In this document: piece by piece, positions 43,313 to 54,899 of the stretch
Layout: each line of letters begins with the position of its first letter
How positions within the stretch are numbered: the stretch's first letter is position 1
DNA from: Monoplex corrugatus
Taxonomy: Eukaryota > Mollusca > Gastropoda > Littorinimorpha > Ranellidae
Direction of reading: 5' to 3'
Assembly: GCA_030674185.1 (NCBI GenBank)
Contig: JAPXFY010000026.1
Location: forward strand, 58,937,465 to 59,001,464
DNA length: 64,000 nt
Translations under genes and position numbers: made by a program
Notes under the pieces: generated by a model
Databases searched by the model: none
Told to the model about the DNA's origin: nothing
What the model saw: only the letters and a program-made list of their open reading frames with translations

Positions 43313-46165
43313 CAGCCACTGCCATGTGACTCTTGACAAACTAAAAATATGCCTTTTTAACGCTCAATCAACATGCAAAGATAGAAAGCGGATGTCATTG
43401 CTGACTTAATCGCAGATGAGCATGTTGACATTGTTTTTATCACAGAAACATGGCTTAACCCCCTTGGTCAGGAACCTATACATGTGAGTCTCACTCTGAG
43501 TGGTTACAGGCTTGCTTCCTTCCATCGCTCATCCCGAGGTGGTGGTATCGCCATCCTCTACAATGACTCACAGTCTCTGCCTTTCTCCCATCCTTCTTTC
43601 GAGCACGTTGAAGTATCCTTCTAATCCACCCCTCACCCCATCACCTTCTCCTGTGTCTATCAACCTCCACCTAGCTCTGCCAACAAACTCACCACATCCA
43701 TGTTTCTCTCTGACTTTGACCAACTGCTTGACTGCTACTGCCTCTTACCTGAAAATCTCATCATTCTAGGTGACATCAATGTCCACTATGACAACACTCA
43801 CCGTTATGACACAAGACATATCATCAACTCTCTGTCCAATCACAATATGACACAACATATTTCTAAACCAACCCATCAAAAAGGTCACATTCTTGACTGG
43901 ATCATTTCTCGTGATCACCGCAATTCAGCTACTGACAACTGCTTAGTTCTTTCTACCCGTCTAACTTCAGCCCTTCCATCTGACCACTCTGCAATTCTCT
44001 GTTCTCTTGACATTTCTCCTCCTTCTCGTACCACGCGCACAGTGACTCGACGCAATCTCAAATCTATCGACCTCTCCACATTTTCATCTGATGCCTCCCG
44101 TCCCCTTTCTGAAAAGTCGAATAACTTTGCCGATGAATTCTATACTACTATCCACCATCTTCTGGACACTCATGCTCCAGCCACAACCCGTCTTTTACCT
44201 GACCACCCCCCTACCCCTTGGCTCACTCATGAGATTGCCTGTGCAAAACGTACCCGCCGCAGAGCAGAGCGCCGCTGGTGCAAATCCAAACTCACTGTAC
44301 ATAGGCAACTTTTCCAAGCCTCTAAAACAAAAGTATCCACCCTCATTGCATCTGCAAAAACAAGCTATTTCCAAACCAAAATCCTGAATGCCTCTTCTTC
44401 AAAAGAACTCTGTACAACCATGAATCATCTCCTTGGCACACGAAATGATTTACCTCTCCCACCAAAACACACAAATGAAGAACTCCCATCTGTATTCTCC
44501 AAGTATTTCACCACCAAAATACAAACTCTTCGTGACAGGCTTGACAGGACACCCTGTCAACCATGCCTAACCTGACCCTTCCTTCTCTGGCACACCTCTT
44601 ACTACTTTTACCCCAGTCTCACAAGAAGAAATTCTCAACACAATCAGATCCATGTCGTTCAAAACCTGCGAACTGGATCCTCTTCCAGGTTCTCTCTACT
44701 CTGTCTCCTACTCTCCTCCCATTCATCACTGACATCATCAACACTTCTCTTCAAACTGGAACTGTCCCAGATTCTTTCAAGTCTGCTATTGTTCACCCTC
44801 TCCTCAAGAAAACCTTGACCCAGACTGCTTGAAGAATTATCGTCCAGTTTCCAATCTACCGTTCCTATCGAATATATTGGAACGTATTGTACTAGAACAG
44901 CTTCTGCAGCAGCTGGAATCACAACCTGCTAGAGCCATTCCAGTCAGCCTACCGTAAGTGCCATAGCACAGAAACCGCTCTATTGCGTGTAGTCAATGAC
45001 CTCCTTCAGGCTTCAGAAAATGGGAGTGTGTCTATCTTGTCACTGCTTGACTTGTCAGCAGCATTTGACACCATAGACCATAGCATCCTCATAACGTGGT
45101 TGCGTACCACTTTTGGCTGTTCTGGAAGGGTTCTGGACTGGTTTACCTCCTATTTGACTGGCCATGCCCAGTCTGTTGTCACTGGCCACAAATCAGCTCC
45201 ATCTGTTCTGGAATGTGGTGTGCCACAAGATTCTGTTTTGGGACCTGTCCTGTTCACTATGTATACACAACCTCTCAGCACTATCATTCATCAGTCAGGC
45301 CACTCATACCACTTCTTTGCAGATGACTCATATCTGCGTAGCTCCTCTGCCCCATCAGATTTTGACGCTCTTGCGTGCAGTTGAGAGATTATATAGAGAA
45401 TGTCTCCAAGTGGATGAGTGAAAACAAGCTGAAGATGAATGATGATAAAACTGAGCTTATTGTTACTGGTAAAAAGTCAGAGATCAATCAGGTTACTCAT
45501 GCCCCCATGTCTATCTCTGGTTTGTGTTGTATGTTTCTCACAAACTGAAAAATTTTGCTTTCTACCTGGATGAAACATTGTCTATGGAAGCCCATGTCAA
45601 ACAGTTGTGCCGTACTCTGTACTATCAGCTATGCAGAATAGGTAAGATTCGCTCCTTTCTTTCCACTGAGGCTGCGACAAGCTTGCTGTCTATTTTATAT
45701 TATCTAGGCTGGACTATTGTAACTCTCTACTCGCAGGTCTCCATGACAATCAACTATCTAAACTTCAGCGCATACAGAACCATGCGGCTCGCCTTGTTCT
45801 CCGCAAGCCCAGGGTGAGAGTGCAAAATCTCTACTTAGAACACTTCATTGGCTCCCGGTAAAGGCTAGGATTCAATGTAAAGTTGCCTGTTTCTGCTTTC
45901 AGTGTATAGATCATGAGAACATGCCATCAAATCTTGCCAACCTCCTGCAGACTTACAAACCGTCTCGAACGCTCCGCTCTTCTGACACCTCACTGTTGAC
46001 TGTTCCTCGCTTCTCTCTAGAACCTTTGGTAAAACGTCATTCTCTGTCTTTGGCCCAAATGTATGGAACTCTCTACCGTTGTCTCTTAGAAAAACTAAGT
46101 GTTTCTCAACCTTCAAACAGAACCTGAAAACCCACCTCTTTCAAACTCATTTAACCTGAAGAACC
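42957..46165 (+). pseudogene. CR1-like LINE copy I: endonuclease plus RT, multiply broken
   Basis: Starts inside the 27-bp coding repeat. The APE-type endonuclease follows (ICLFNAQSTC, VDIVFITETWLNPLG, SRGGGIAILYND, LIILGDINVHYDNTH, LDWIISRDHRNS, LPSDHSAILCSL), then the linker (RTRRRAERRWCKSKLTVHRQ, AKTSYFQTKILNASSSKEL). The RT carries KNYRPVSNLPFLSN, PFQSAYRKCHSTETALLRVV, LLDLSAAFDTIDHSIL, CGVPQDSVLGPVLF and HFFADDSYLRS (ADDS in place of ADDT), and the element runs to the KTHLFQTHLT end. Stops and frameshifts occur near 43620, 44580, 44810 and 45385. The endonuclease is nearly identical to copy II; the RT is clearly different from it beyond about 44812. Confidence 0.88.
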
Positions 46166-46247
46166 TAAGTTTGCAAGTCTGTCAGACGAATTTCTCCTGC
46201 CTGCATAACAGTATTTTGTATTAGGGCCTATAGAGCGAGGTGCGTGC

Positions 46248-46319
<72 letters not shown>

Positions 46320-46629
46320 ATGAGTGAACATGTGTGTGTATCACTGTATGTTTGTGTATAGCTGAGGAGGGGTTAGGGGAGAAACTGAGTGGGAAAGGGA
46401 CTGAAATACCTTAAGAAATGTCCTAACCTTTTTTGAATGTAAATTGTGATATATGATATGCGAATAGTTTATAATTTGTGATGTAATTTTGATTATCAAG
46501 GTGTTAATGCTGTGATACTGAAGTTATATTGTTTTTTCTGTATATGAATTAGAATTTTTCTGTGATGTAATTTTATTGTCATTCATAATATTCATTATAG
46601 TTTCATATACAACTATTGCATACACACAC

Positions 46630-46661
<32 letters not shown>

Positions 46662-47069
46662 GCGTGAACATGTAAACACAGTATGCCTCTTTATTCATAT
46701 GAAAACTCTGTTTTTTATTACATAACTCAGTGTTTTAACTTTGATATTTTGTGGTTTCTTATGTGTCTTCTTAGTTATATAGCTTTAATGATGTGTGAGT
46801 AGATGTCGCGCCAGCAGGCAGCAAAAGTGTGTGTTGTGTTTTACAGTGATTTTATCGTGGTTCTATTTGATTTTATGCATTGAATTTTGTATCAGTTTGT
46901 TCTTTTTAAATCCCGACATACGGTGATGTATATATATTTTTTAAAAATTCTGAATATTTTACCAGATAATCTGATTTTTTAAAGTTTTTATACCTACTTT
47001 TCATCATTTTAATTCAGCCGCTCAAATCAGACATTTTATCTGTGAACTGTGTTTACATTTTAGCCTACT
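46166..47069 (+). other. LINE copy I 3' region, simple repeats, and possible 5' UTR of copy II
   Basis: (GT)n lies at 46250-46319 and (CA)n at 46622-46662. 46665-47069 is AT-rich and leads into the copy II ORF without a recognisable boundary; it may be that element's 5' UTR. No genes are seen. Confidence 0.45.
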
Positions 47070-49884
47070 GTGTTCGCCCAACGCTACAGCTCCCAAACCT
47101 TTGTGTTCTCTGGTTTTAAGTGTTGTGAACTGACCAACCCACACACCAACCTGCAAGCATCGTCCTCTCCTGGCTGGCTCACAGTTATGGACCCATCCTT
47201 TCTAAAACAAATTGGACTGACACTTTTTAAACACAGCAAGTGCTACCTCGGTGGAGACGTCTACCAGCGCATACGAACACTGGGGCTGTGTTGTAAGCCC
47301 CGCACTGCGCGATCCTGTCGTGGTGGACGTCTCCACCATCTTTGGCACAACCTGCCTCCTGCTGTACTAGACCGACACCACTTTTCGTCGTCTGCTTCTT
47401 CATCTCCTCCGCTGCCCCTGCCCTCGACCTTGCTGCTGTGGGCTTCGTCTCCTCCTCTGCCGTCTTCGCCTTCGCCTTCTGTCCTGGTGGCGCCGCCTGA
47501 ACCTTCTGTCCTGATGGTGCTGCCCTCACCTTCTGTCCCGCAGGTGCCGCCTTCACCTTCTGTCCCGCCAGTGCCGCCTCCATCTTCTGTCCTGCCGGTG
47601 CCGCCTTCATCTTCTGTCCCGCCGGTGCCGCCTTCATCTTCTGTCCCGCCGGCGCTGCCCTCGTCTTCCGTCCCGCTGGTGCCGCCTTTGTCTTCCATCC
47701 CGCTGGTGCCGCCTTTGTCTTCTGTCCTGCAGGTGCTGCCTTCGTCTTCTGTCCCGTCGTTGCTGCCTTCGTCTTCTGCCCCGCTGGTGTTGCCTTCATC
47801 CTCTGTCCCATTGGTGCTGCCTTCATCTCCATCTCGGCCACCGCCATGTGACTCTGATAAACAAAAACTATGCCTTTTTAACGCTCAGTCAACATGCACA
47901 GATGGCAAAGCCAATGTCATTGCTGACTTTATCGCAGATGAGCATGTTGACATTGCTTTTATCACAGAAACATGGCTTAACCCCCTTGGTCATGAACCTA
48001 TACATGCGAGTCTCACTCCGAGTGGTTACAGGCTTGCTTCTTTCCATCACTTATCCCGAGGTGGTGGTATCGCCATCCTCTACAACGACTCACTCCATTC
48101 CCGCCTATCTTTCTCGCAGTCTCTGCCTTTCTCCCATCCTTCTTTCGAGCACGTTGAAGTATCCTTCCAATCCACCCCTCACCCCATCACCTTCTCCTGT
48201 GTCTATTGACCTCCACCTAGCTCTGCCAACATGCTCACCACATCCATGCTTCTCTCTGACTTTGACCAACTACTTGACTACTACTGCCTCTTACCTAGAA
48301 ATCTCATCATTCTAGGTGACATCAATGTCCACTATGACAACACTCACCGTTATGACACAAGATTCTTTCAAGTCTGCTATTGTTCACCCTCTCCTCAAGA
48401 AATACAATTTAGACCCAAATGAACTGAAAAATTACCAGCCTATCTCTAATCTCTCTTTCTTGTCAAAACTCATCGAAAAAGTTGTCCTCAACCAGCTGAA
48501 CTCTCACCTGTCTGCCAACAATCTCCTCAATCCTTTCCAGTCAGCCTACCACCAGTGCCATAGCACTGAAACTGCCCTGCTACACATTCTCAACAATCTC
48601 CTCCTTGCAATTGATACTGGCAAAGTCTCTCTCCTCACACTCCTTGATCTGTCTGCAGCCTTTGATACCATTGATCATGGTATTCTCCTTTCTAGACTTC
48701 ATCATACTTTTGGCATTTCTGACATTGCTCTCTCCTGGTTCACTTCATATCTATCAAACAGAAAACAAACTGTTCTCATTAATGGCACTTACTCTCAACC
48801 TGCATACCTGACCTGTGGTGTTCCACAAGATCTGTCCTTGGCCTGTTCTTTTCACTCTTTACACCTCCCCCTGTCCACCATCATCAACTCCCACTCTATA
48901 AAACACCACTTCTATGCTGATGACACCCAACTTCAAGACAGTGACTCACCTGACAATATACAGTGCCTCTTGACTCGCACCACTGAGTGTTACTCGGACA
49001 TTAAGAACTGGATGACATACAATAAACTTCAGCTTAATGATGACAAGACAGAAGCTATCCTCATTGGCACCCGTCAGAAACTTTCTCAGCTGCCTCCTCT
49101 TTCTCTCCCATTATGTAACACATTAGTCCCAATTTCTGATTCAGCTAAAAACCTTGGTGTCTGCATTGACTCTACCCTCTCCATGAACAACTTTGTTTCT
49201 GAAACTGCCAGATCTTGCTACTATAACCTCCATCGTATAAGCCTGATCAGGAAGTATCTCTGTCGAAACAAATGCAAAACTCGTTCTGTCCTTCATAATG
49301 TCTCGCATTGACTATTGCAATTCACTCCTGTCTGGTCTTCCTGCCTCCACCATTCACATCCTACAGCGCATTCAAAACAATGCTGCACGCATTGTACTCA
49401 AAAAGAAAAAAGCTGACCACATATCTCCTCTCCTGGCACAACTTCACTGGCTCCCTGTATCAAAGCGCATACAGTACAAACTAGACACCATGTGCTACAA
49501 AAGCCTCAATAACGCAGCCCCCGATTACCTGTCAAGCCTACTTGAGATCTATCTTCCCTCACGTACCCTCCGCTCTGCCTCCGATCCTCTGACTTTTCGC
49601 TTTCCACGCACTAAGCTCAATACCTATGGTCCACGAGCCTTCTCTGTTTCTGGTCCACTCTCCTGGAAAAAACTTCCTCTCTCAGTCCGTCAGCAACCTA
49701 CTTTTGTCTCCTTCAAGTCCGCTCTCAAAACTCACCTTTTCTCCTCTGCATAAAATCCTGACTTCACTCAATCCCCTCTGCAGCCTGTCTCCACTCGGAG
49801 GGGAATCACATTGTAATATATAATTGTATATAATATGCTCTCTATAATTTTCCATTGCTTTTATTCTTTCTCCCCATTTATAGC

Positions 49885-49926
<42 letters not shown>

Positions 49927-50055
49927 CGTGCGTTCGTGCGTGCGTGTGTGTGCGTGCGTGTGCGTGCGTGTGCGTGCGTGCATGTATGTCTGTTTCAGCG
50001 CTTAGATTTGATTTTATTAAGATTTTGCGCTATATAAATAAAATATTGTATTGTA
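47070..50055 (+). pseudogene. CR1-like LINE copy II (family A), internally deleted
   Basis: The ORF opens with VYQRIRTLGLCCKPRTARSC, typical of the CR1/L2 ORF2 N-terminus, then a Pro/Ser/Val 9-residue repeat and the endonuclease half (LCLFNAQSTCTDGKANVIAD, VDIAFITETWLNPLGHEP, RGGGIAILYND, ILGDINVHYDN). At 48359-48366 the sequence jumps to DSFKSAIVHPLLKK, so about 955 bp present in copy I are missing. RT follows: LSAAFDTIDHGILLSRLHHT, the GVPQ region with two compensating frame changes near 48830, HFYADDTQLQDS, KLQLNDDKTEAILIGT, then a frameshift near 49262, [12 protein letters not shown], and the terminal [13 protein letters not shown] (stop 49751). The 3' UTR has a (GT)n tract (49885-49985) and the family 3' end (TTAAGATTTTGCGCTATATA). 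A stop at 48207 interrupts the endonuclease. Confidence 0.9.
47480..47845. repeat. 27-bp coding minisatellite in LINE copy II, about 13 units
   Basis: The unit is like TGCCGCCTTCATCTTCTGTC plus CCGCCGG, in frame with the LINE ORF from 47070 to 48209 (VPPSSSVPP repeats). It is slightly more varied on the left (SPSVPQVPP, EPSVLMVLP), suggesting right-hand homogenisation. Confidence 0.92.
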
Positions 50056-50235
50056 AAAAAAATGTTTGTTGTTTTCTTACTGTGTATGTAATTATGAACA
50101 TTTTTATCACATTTGCTTTTTCGCGAAATGTAAAGCGCTGGTGAGCATGTTTTCATATGGAATATGTGCTATACAAATAAACATTATTATTATTATTATT
50201 ATTATCATTATTATTATTATCATTATTATTATTAT
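50056..50235 (+). repeat. CR1/L2-type 3' end with (ATT)n tail
   Basis: CGCGAAATGTAAAGCGCTGG, AGCATGTTTTCATATGGAAT and GTGCTATACAAATAAACATT, then (ATT)n to 50235. This resembles L2/CR1 or L2-mobilised SINE 3' ends with a GTAAAGCGCT..GCTATATAAAT layout. No ORF is attached. Confidence 0.6.
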
Positions 50236-51225
50236 TTGTGCTTTTCTATAAACACGCATTCTAATGCTATTTGTTGTGTTTTTCTGGTGTGTCATTTTAA
50301 TTCAGATTACTGTTCTTACCAAACATAACGCTGGGAAAACCACGCCCTGAAATGTGTGATTATGTATTGTAACAGCGCAAGTCTGTTTCCTTACCTGTCT
50401 TTACGTCTGTCATTTTTCTTCTCTTCATGTTTTCAAAAAGATGAAGTGGAACATTGGTTAGAGAATTTAAAGCATGTTAAAACAAGACATGAAGAGACAT
50501 AATAATTGTTGTTTTCTGAATGTTACAGACATGAAACTTAAAAATAATAATAATAATAAAAAAGCAGAGTATTGTCAAGTTGTTTCTAAATCTAAAGATT
50601 GTTCCAAAATTTACGTGCGGCACAACGTTTAGCTGTGGACAGAACAACATGCAAAACTAACATTATAGCAGCAAACTGTTGAACAATTCAGCGATACTTG
50701 AATAATTCAGCTTATGGTTTTACCTGCATGAGTACATGGGTGAGTGTTTATGAGTGTGTGTGTGTATAGCGCACTGCATCACGATGTGAAGTATACAGCT
50801 CGCTTAACTGCTGAAACTATGTTGAAGATCGCCAACGTGATAAACTAAGGGAACTTGTTTTCTAAACAGTTGAAAATATATGACACTCATTTTTTGAAGG
50901 AGAAACACCACAGTACAGACGTTCTGATCAGTAGTGGGATAGAAAACCACCACACACAGGAATATACATTCATAATGGAACACTCCACAACCCAATTCAT
51001 GATTAAAAACAAACTATAGACATGAACTAAACAGAACCTACATATGTAACCAACTGAAGAGCGTGAACCGTGTGAGGTTAGTGACTGTGAAGCAGCGTAC
51101 TTGTGAGCATGTTTGCAATCAGTACGACAGGAACACAACTGCACAGTGTCATATTATTGACTGCATGACAATAAATCAAGCGACTTGTCTGTGAAGAAAA
51201 TGTTCTTGTTGCTGCTCGCGCTACA
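50236..51225 (+). other. Duplicated segments L and R joined (third copy)
   Basis: The only place where L (50236-50790) and R (50775-51225) are contiguous across TGTGTGTGTGTATAGCGC (50756), showing the ancestral arrangement. Copy 1 has the 3-kb GT array at this joint and copy 2 has a LINE. There is no clear ORF. Confidence 0.7.
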
Positions 51226-51983
51226 ATAGTATCTCGACATAAATGTTTTGTGTAATTCCCTGTTCACTATAATACTGTTTTTGTCAGTCTGTTTGTCATT
51301 GTAACCAGCACGCCATGACATAAATCATGGATGTTCATTGTTCTATCTAAAATATTTTTTCATGATTTACGGCATGATTCCAGCTTGAAGAAAAACTTTC
51401 CTTTTTCAGCGTGAGAGGGGAGAGGGAGGGGATAAAGGGTGTAGCATATGCTGTCTTAGAAATAAATCATATTCATTTGTGACTGAACAAAATTGATGTG
51501 TTTGTGTGTGTGTTTGTGTGTGTATGTGTGTTTGTGCGTGTGTGTGTGTGTGTGTGTAGAAGCCATGCTTTTATAACTAGTGTCAGAGGGCTTCTGTCAG
51601 TAGATAGTGAAACCGCTGGCAAGTATAGACGGATAGAATTTAGCAATGTGTATGTTTAATCAACATAATTTGGGCTGGTATGCACATAACTGTGCTGCTA
51701 CATTCCACAGAGCACGAGCTAGGTCTATGTTTAGAACTGGACCTCTTCTTCCATGGTTTACCTGTTTGTTGCCTGACGATTTCATAATGAAATCAGCGCC
51801 ACGTTCTCTTTATGTATACCCAACTCGTTGGAAATGAAAATCAAGAATGTAAAAGAGACGACTAGAATGTGAAAAGCTAGATTGTGTATGGAATCAGGTT
51901 GAGTAGGCTTACCAAAGTATGACAGTGTTAAGTTATTTGAAAAGTGACTGCCATAACTGATGAAATATATCTCAGTTGTAGGC

Positions 51984-51984
51984 C

Positions 51985-52058
<74 letters not shown>
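51984..52058. repeat. (AAC)n microsatellite
   Basis: About 25 uninterrupted AAC trinucleotides. Confidence 0.97.
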
Positions 52059-52489
52059 AAACAACAATAAATGAAGTTTCAATATTATGCTTTTCCTATT
52101 CTACAATGGGTTAGATCTCTGTTTGACAAATTATCAACACCTTGACGCCAGTTTCCGGAATGTGCACGCCTCAATATTGTTGCTCAAGGCCACATTCTGT
52201 GACTGAATTGAACAGCTACAGACCCAGCCGTAGGCAGTGTGATCATCCCAGAAAAGAACTCACCAGGGGATATCAGTCTCAAGGCAAGCCAGTGTCATAC
52301 GTTCTGATCACATTCTTCTGTGGACAACTTGCACACGCTCACAGCACAACGTACACAGCACAACACAGCCAGGTCATTTGATAGAATTTAGGTCGTCTGT
52401 CAATATCGTCTGCTCAAAACAGTCAGCCACTGTTGTGTGTCAACTGTGAACTGTTACTGGTGCGTGTGTAAATGAACTGATTAGTGTTC

Positions 52490-52766
52490 TTTGTAAATCA
52501 GATGACTGATGAATCAGACAACAAGCAGTAAAGACGTATGAAGGTTTGTAAATCAGATCTGTGATGAATCAGTCAACAAGCAGTAAAGACGTATGAAGGT
52601 TTGTAAATCAGATCAGTGATGAATCAGTCAACAAGCAGTAAAGACGTATGAAGGTTTGTAAATCAGATCAGTGATGAATCAGACAACAAACAGTAAAGAC
52701 GTATGAAGGTTTGTAAATCAGATCAGTGATGAATCAGACAACAAGCAGTAAAGACGTATGAAGGTG
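52490..52766. repeat. 55-bp minisatellite, 5 units
   Basis: The unit is GTAAATCAGATCAGTGATGA, ATCAGACAACAAGCAGTAAA and GACGTATGAAGGTTT, with GACAACAAGC/GTCAACAAGC variation. Confidence 0.95.
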
Positions 52767-52994
52767 TGGCTTGTCTGTAGCGATGATCATCAACAGAACG
52801 AAACAAGATACTTTACGAACGAAAAATAGCTGCGTGAAGACTTAGCATGTATGCACTAGCTGATAGGATGTCAGAAAACCAAGGTCAGGGGTCAAACCAC
52901 AATGCCAAAAACATCCACGCTGATGGCCCACACAAGGAATTTTGTACAAGGTCTTGATGCTAAGCACCATAAGCTCAACTGACTACCCACAAGT

Positions 52995-53860
52995 ACAACA
53001 GTGAGATGGGTCAGGCTGGATACAGAAATAGTCTACAAACAGAAAGCGCCAATAAAAAAAAAACCCAGCATCCTGGAACACAGACTGACATCAATCAGAC
53101 GTATTGCATGTACAACAGACAGAGGTGTCTAGAGAATAAAATAGCCAGAGAGGTACAGACATCAACCAAAGGTATTGTATATGCAACATACACAGACACC
53201 CAGGAAATATAATAGCCAGAGGTGAACAGACATCAGTCAAAGGTATTGTCTGTACATCATACACAGACACCTAGGAATGTAATAAACAGAGGTGAACAGA
53301 CATCAACAATCAAAGGTATTGTATATACAACATACAGGGATACCCAGGGAATGTAACAGCCAGAGGTGAACATACCTCCTCAGAAATCCAGGCGTCAGCG
53401 TCACATGGAGGAAATCCAGAATAAGAAAGGATTCTGAAGAAACAAAGGAAGGCTGATTTCAGAATTTGTGAAACAAAGGATTGCAGAAACTGTGGACATG
53501 GAGCTTGGAGTTTATTGAAGACAGATTCGTCGCACATGGACAATTCCATTCGCGCTCCACCCAAATCTGCTAGCAATTACCAAAAAGAGAGACTATGGAA
53601 AAATCTGAAAGCGAAACTCAGTGCCCTCAGCAAAGCAGAATCAGCAAGAAAGAAAAAATAGCAAACACAAATAGATCCAAGACAGCTTCCTCAGATACAC
53701 CATCTAGTTCACCAGGAAAATATTCGAGCAGCCCAAATCTGTACACTACCATTAGACAAAGAAGCTTTGGAACAGCATCTCAGGAAAACACATTCTGACC
53801 TTTACAGCGAAGCACCTGCGACATAGCGAAAAAATTAAATACCAGACCACCAACACTGAA
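52995..53860 (+). pseudogene. Unassigned LINE remnant, linker before RT (second copy)
   Basis: Parallel to 40141-40870 with readable KSESETQCPQQSRISKKEKI, SRSKTASSDTP, a SPGKYSSSPN stretch and an ALEQHLRKTHSDLYSEAPAT-like stretch near 53764-53820. It continues PPTLNEVHRVVKKSTAKSSP into the following array. The order (basic linker, GxL..ExHLxxTHSD, then EVxxVVKKAxAKSSPGPNG) is that seen before RT in a group of invertebrate LINEs. 53130-53380 contains three diverged ~100-bp near-repeats (GACATCANTCAAAGGTATTG). Confidence 0.6.
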
Positions 53861-54600
53861 CGAAGTTCATAGAGTGGTTAAGAAATCCACAGCCAAATCA
53901 TCACCAGAGTCTCACTAAAGTTTGTACAGTGGTTAAAAAAGCCACAGCCATATCATCACCAGTCTCACTAAAGTGTGTACAGTGGTTAAGAAAGCCACAG
54001 CCAAATCATCACCAGAGTCTCACTAAAGTTTGTACAGTGGTTAACAAAGCCACAGCCAAATCATCACCAGAGTCTCACTAAAGTTTGTACAGTGGTTAAC
54101 AAAGCCACAGCCAAATCATCACCAGAGTCTCACTAAAGTTTGTACAGTGGTTAAGAAAGCCACAGCCAAATCATCACCAGAGTCTCACTAAAGTTTGTAC
54201 AGTGGTTAAGAAAGCCACAGCCATATCATCACCAGAGTCTCACTAAAGTGTGTACAGTGGTTAAGAAAGCCACAACCAAATCATCACCAGAGTCTCACTA
54301 AAGTGTGTACAGTGGCTAAGAAAGCCACAGCCAAATCATCACCAGAGTCTCACTAAAGTTTGTACAGTGGTTAAGAAAGCCACAGCCATATCACCAGAGT
54401 CTCACTAAAGTGTGTACAGTGGTTAAAAAAGCCACAGCCAAATCATCACCAGAGTCTCACTAAAGTTTGTACAGTGGTTAAAAAAGCCACAGCCAAATCA
54501 TCACCAGAGTCTCACTAAAGTTTATACAGTGGTTAAGAAAGCCACAGCCATATTATCACCAGGGCCTTACTAAAGTTTATACAGTGGTTGAGAAAGCCAC
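53861..54600. repeat. 55-bp minisatellite, about 13 units, grown from the LINE RT linker
   Basis: The unit is CCACAGCCAAATCATCACCA, GAGTCTCACTAAAGTTTGTA and CAGTGGTTAAGAAAG. The first unit continues directly from the LINE reading VHRVVKKSTAKSSPE; each unit repeats KVCTVVKKATAKSSPES. Because 55 is not divisible by 3, the frame shifts each unit, so it is not a coding repeat. It ends in degenerate units and a poly-C run (54603-54617). Confidence 0.9.
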
Positions 54601-54899
54601 AGCCCCCCCCCCCCCCGGAAAAAACAACACACCCACACCCTACCCCACACGGCACGGGCAAGCGTAATAACCCTCTCACACACATACGCCCTAGCACATT
54701 TCGTCATTACACACAGGATTACAGAAATGTCAAACCATCACAAGATTCAAACGCTCCCCCCTCCCCCACTCATCCGTCAGCAAGGTGATAACCACAGACA
54801 AGGCCAGCTATGGTCTGAGATCATTGCACACAGATTGTTGAACGGGGTCTACAACTACAGTACGTGGAGAAACAAGTGTTAGCAAATACCGACTGCGGC
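54601..54899. other. Poly-C and unrecognised sequence
   Basis: A run of C residues, then A/C-rich sequence without recognisable features up to the CR1-like fragment. Confidence 0.4.

Larger units (their letters stand above)
51226..52994. other. Sequence present only in the third copy; no genes identified
   Basis: Relative to copy 1, which joins R directly to the LINE remnant, about 1.77 kb intervenes here. It contains a GT/TTTG tract (51497-51558), (AAC)n at 51984-52058 and the 55-bp minisatellite. I see no gene; a 63-codon ORF at 51646 is unrecognised. Confidence 0.5.

Noticed and set aside
42891..43325. Antisense Ala/Gly/Lys-rich ORF (GQKTKAAPA repeats)
   Set aside because: The plus-strand frame continues into the LINE endonuclease in both copies; the antisense frame does not lead anywhere.
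43700..44575. Retroviral or LTR-type polymerase
   Set aside because: Motif order (APE endonuclease, then RT with FADD, no protease, RNase H, integrase or LTRs) is that of a non-LTR retrotransposon.
47227..47847. Antisense 206-codon ORF over the LINE repeat
   Set aside because: Shadow of the coding 27-bp repeat on the other strand.
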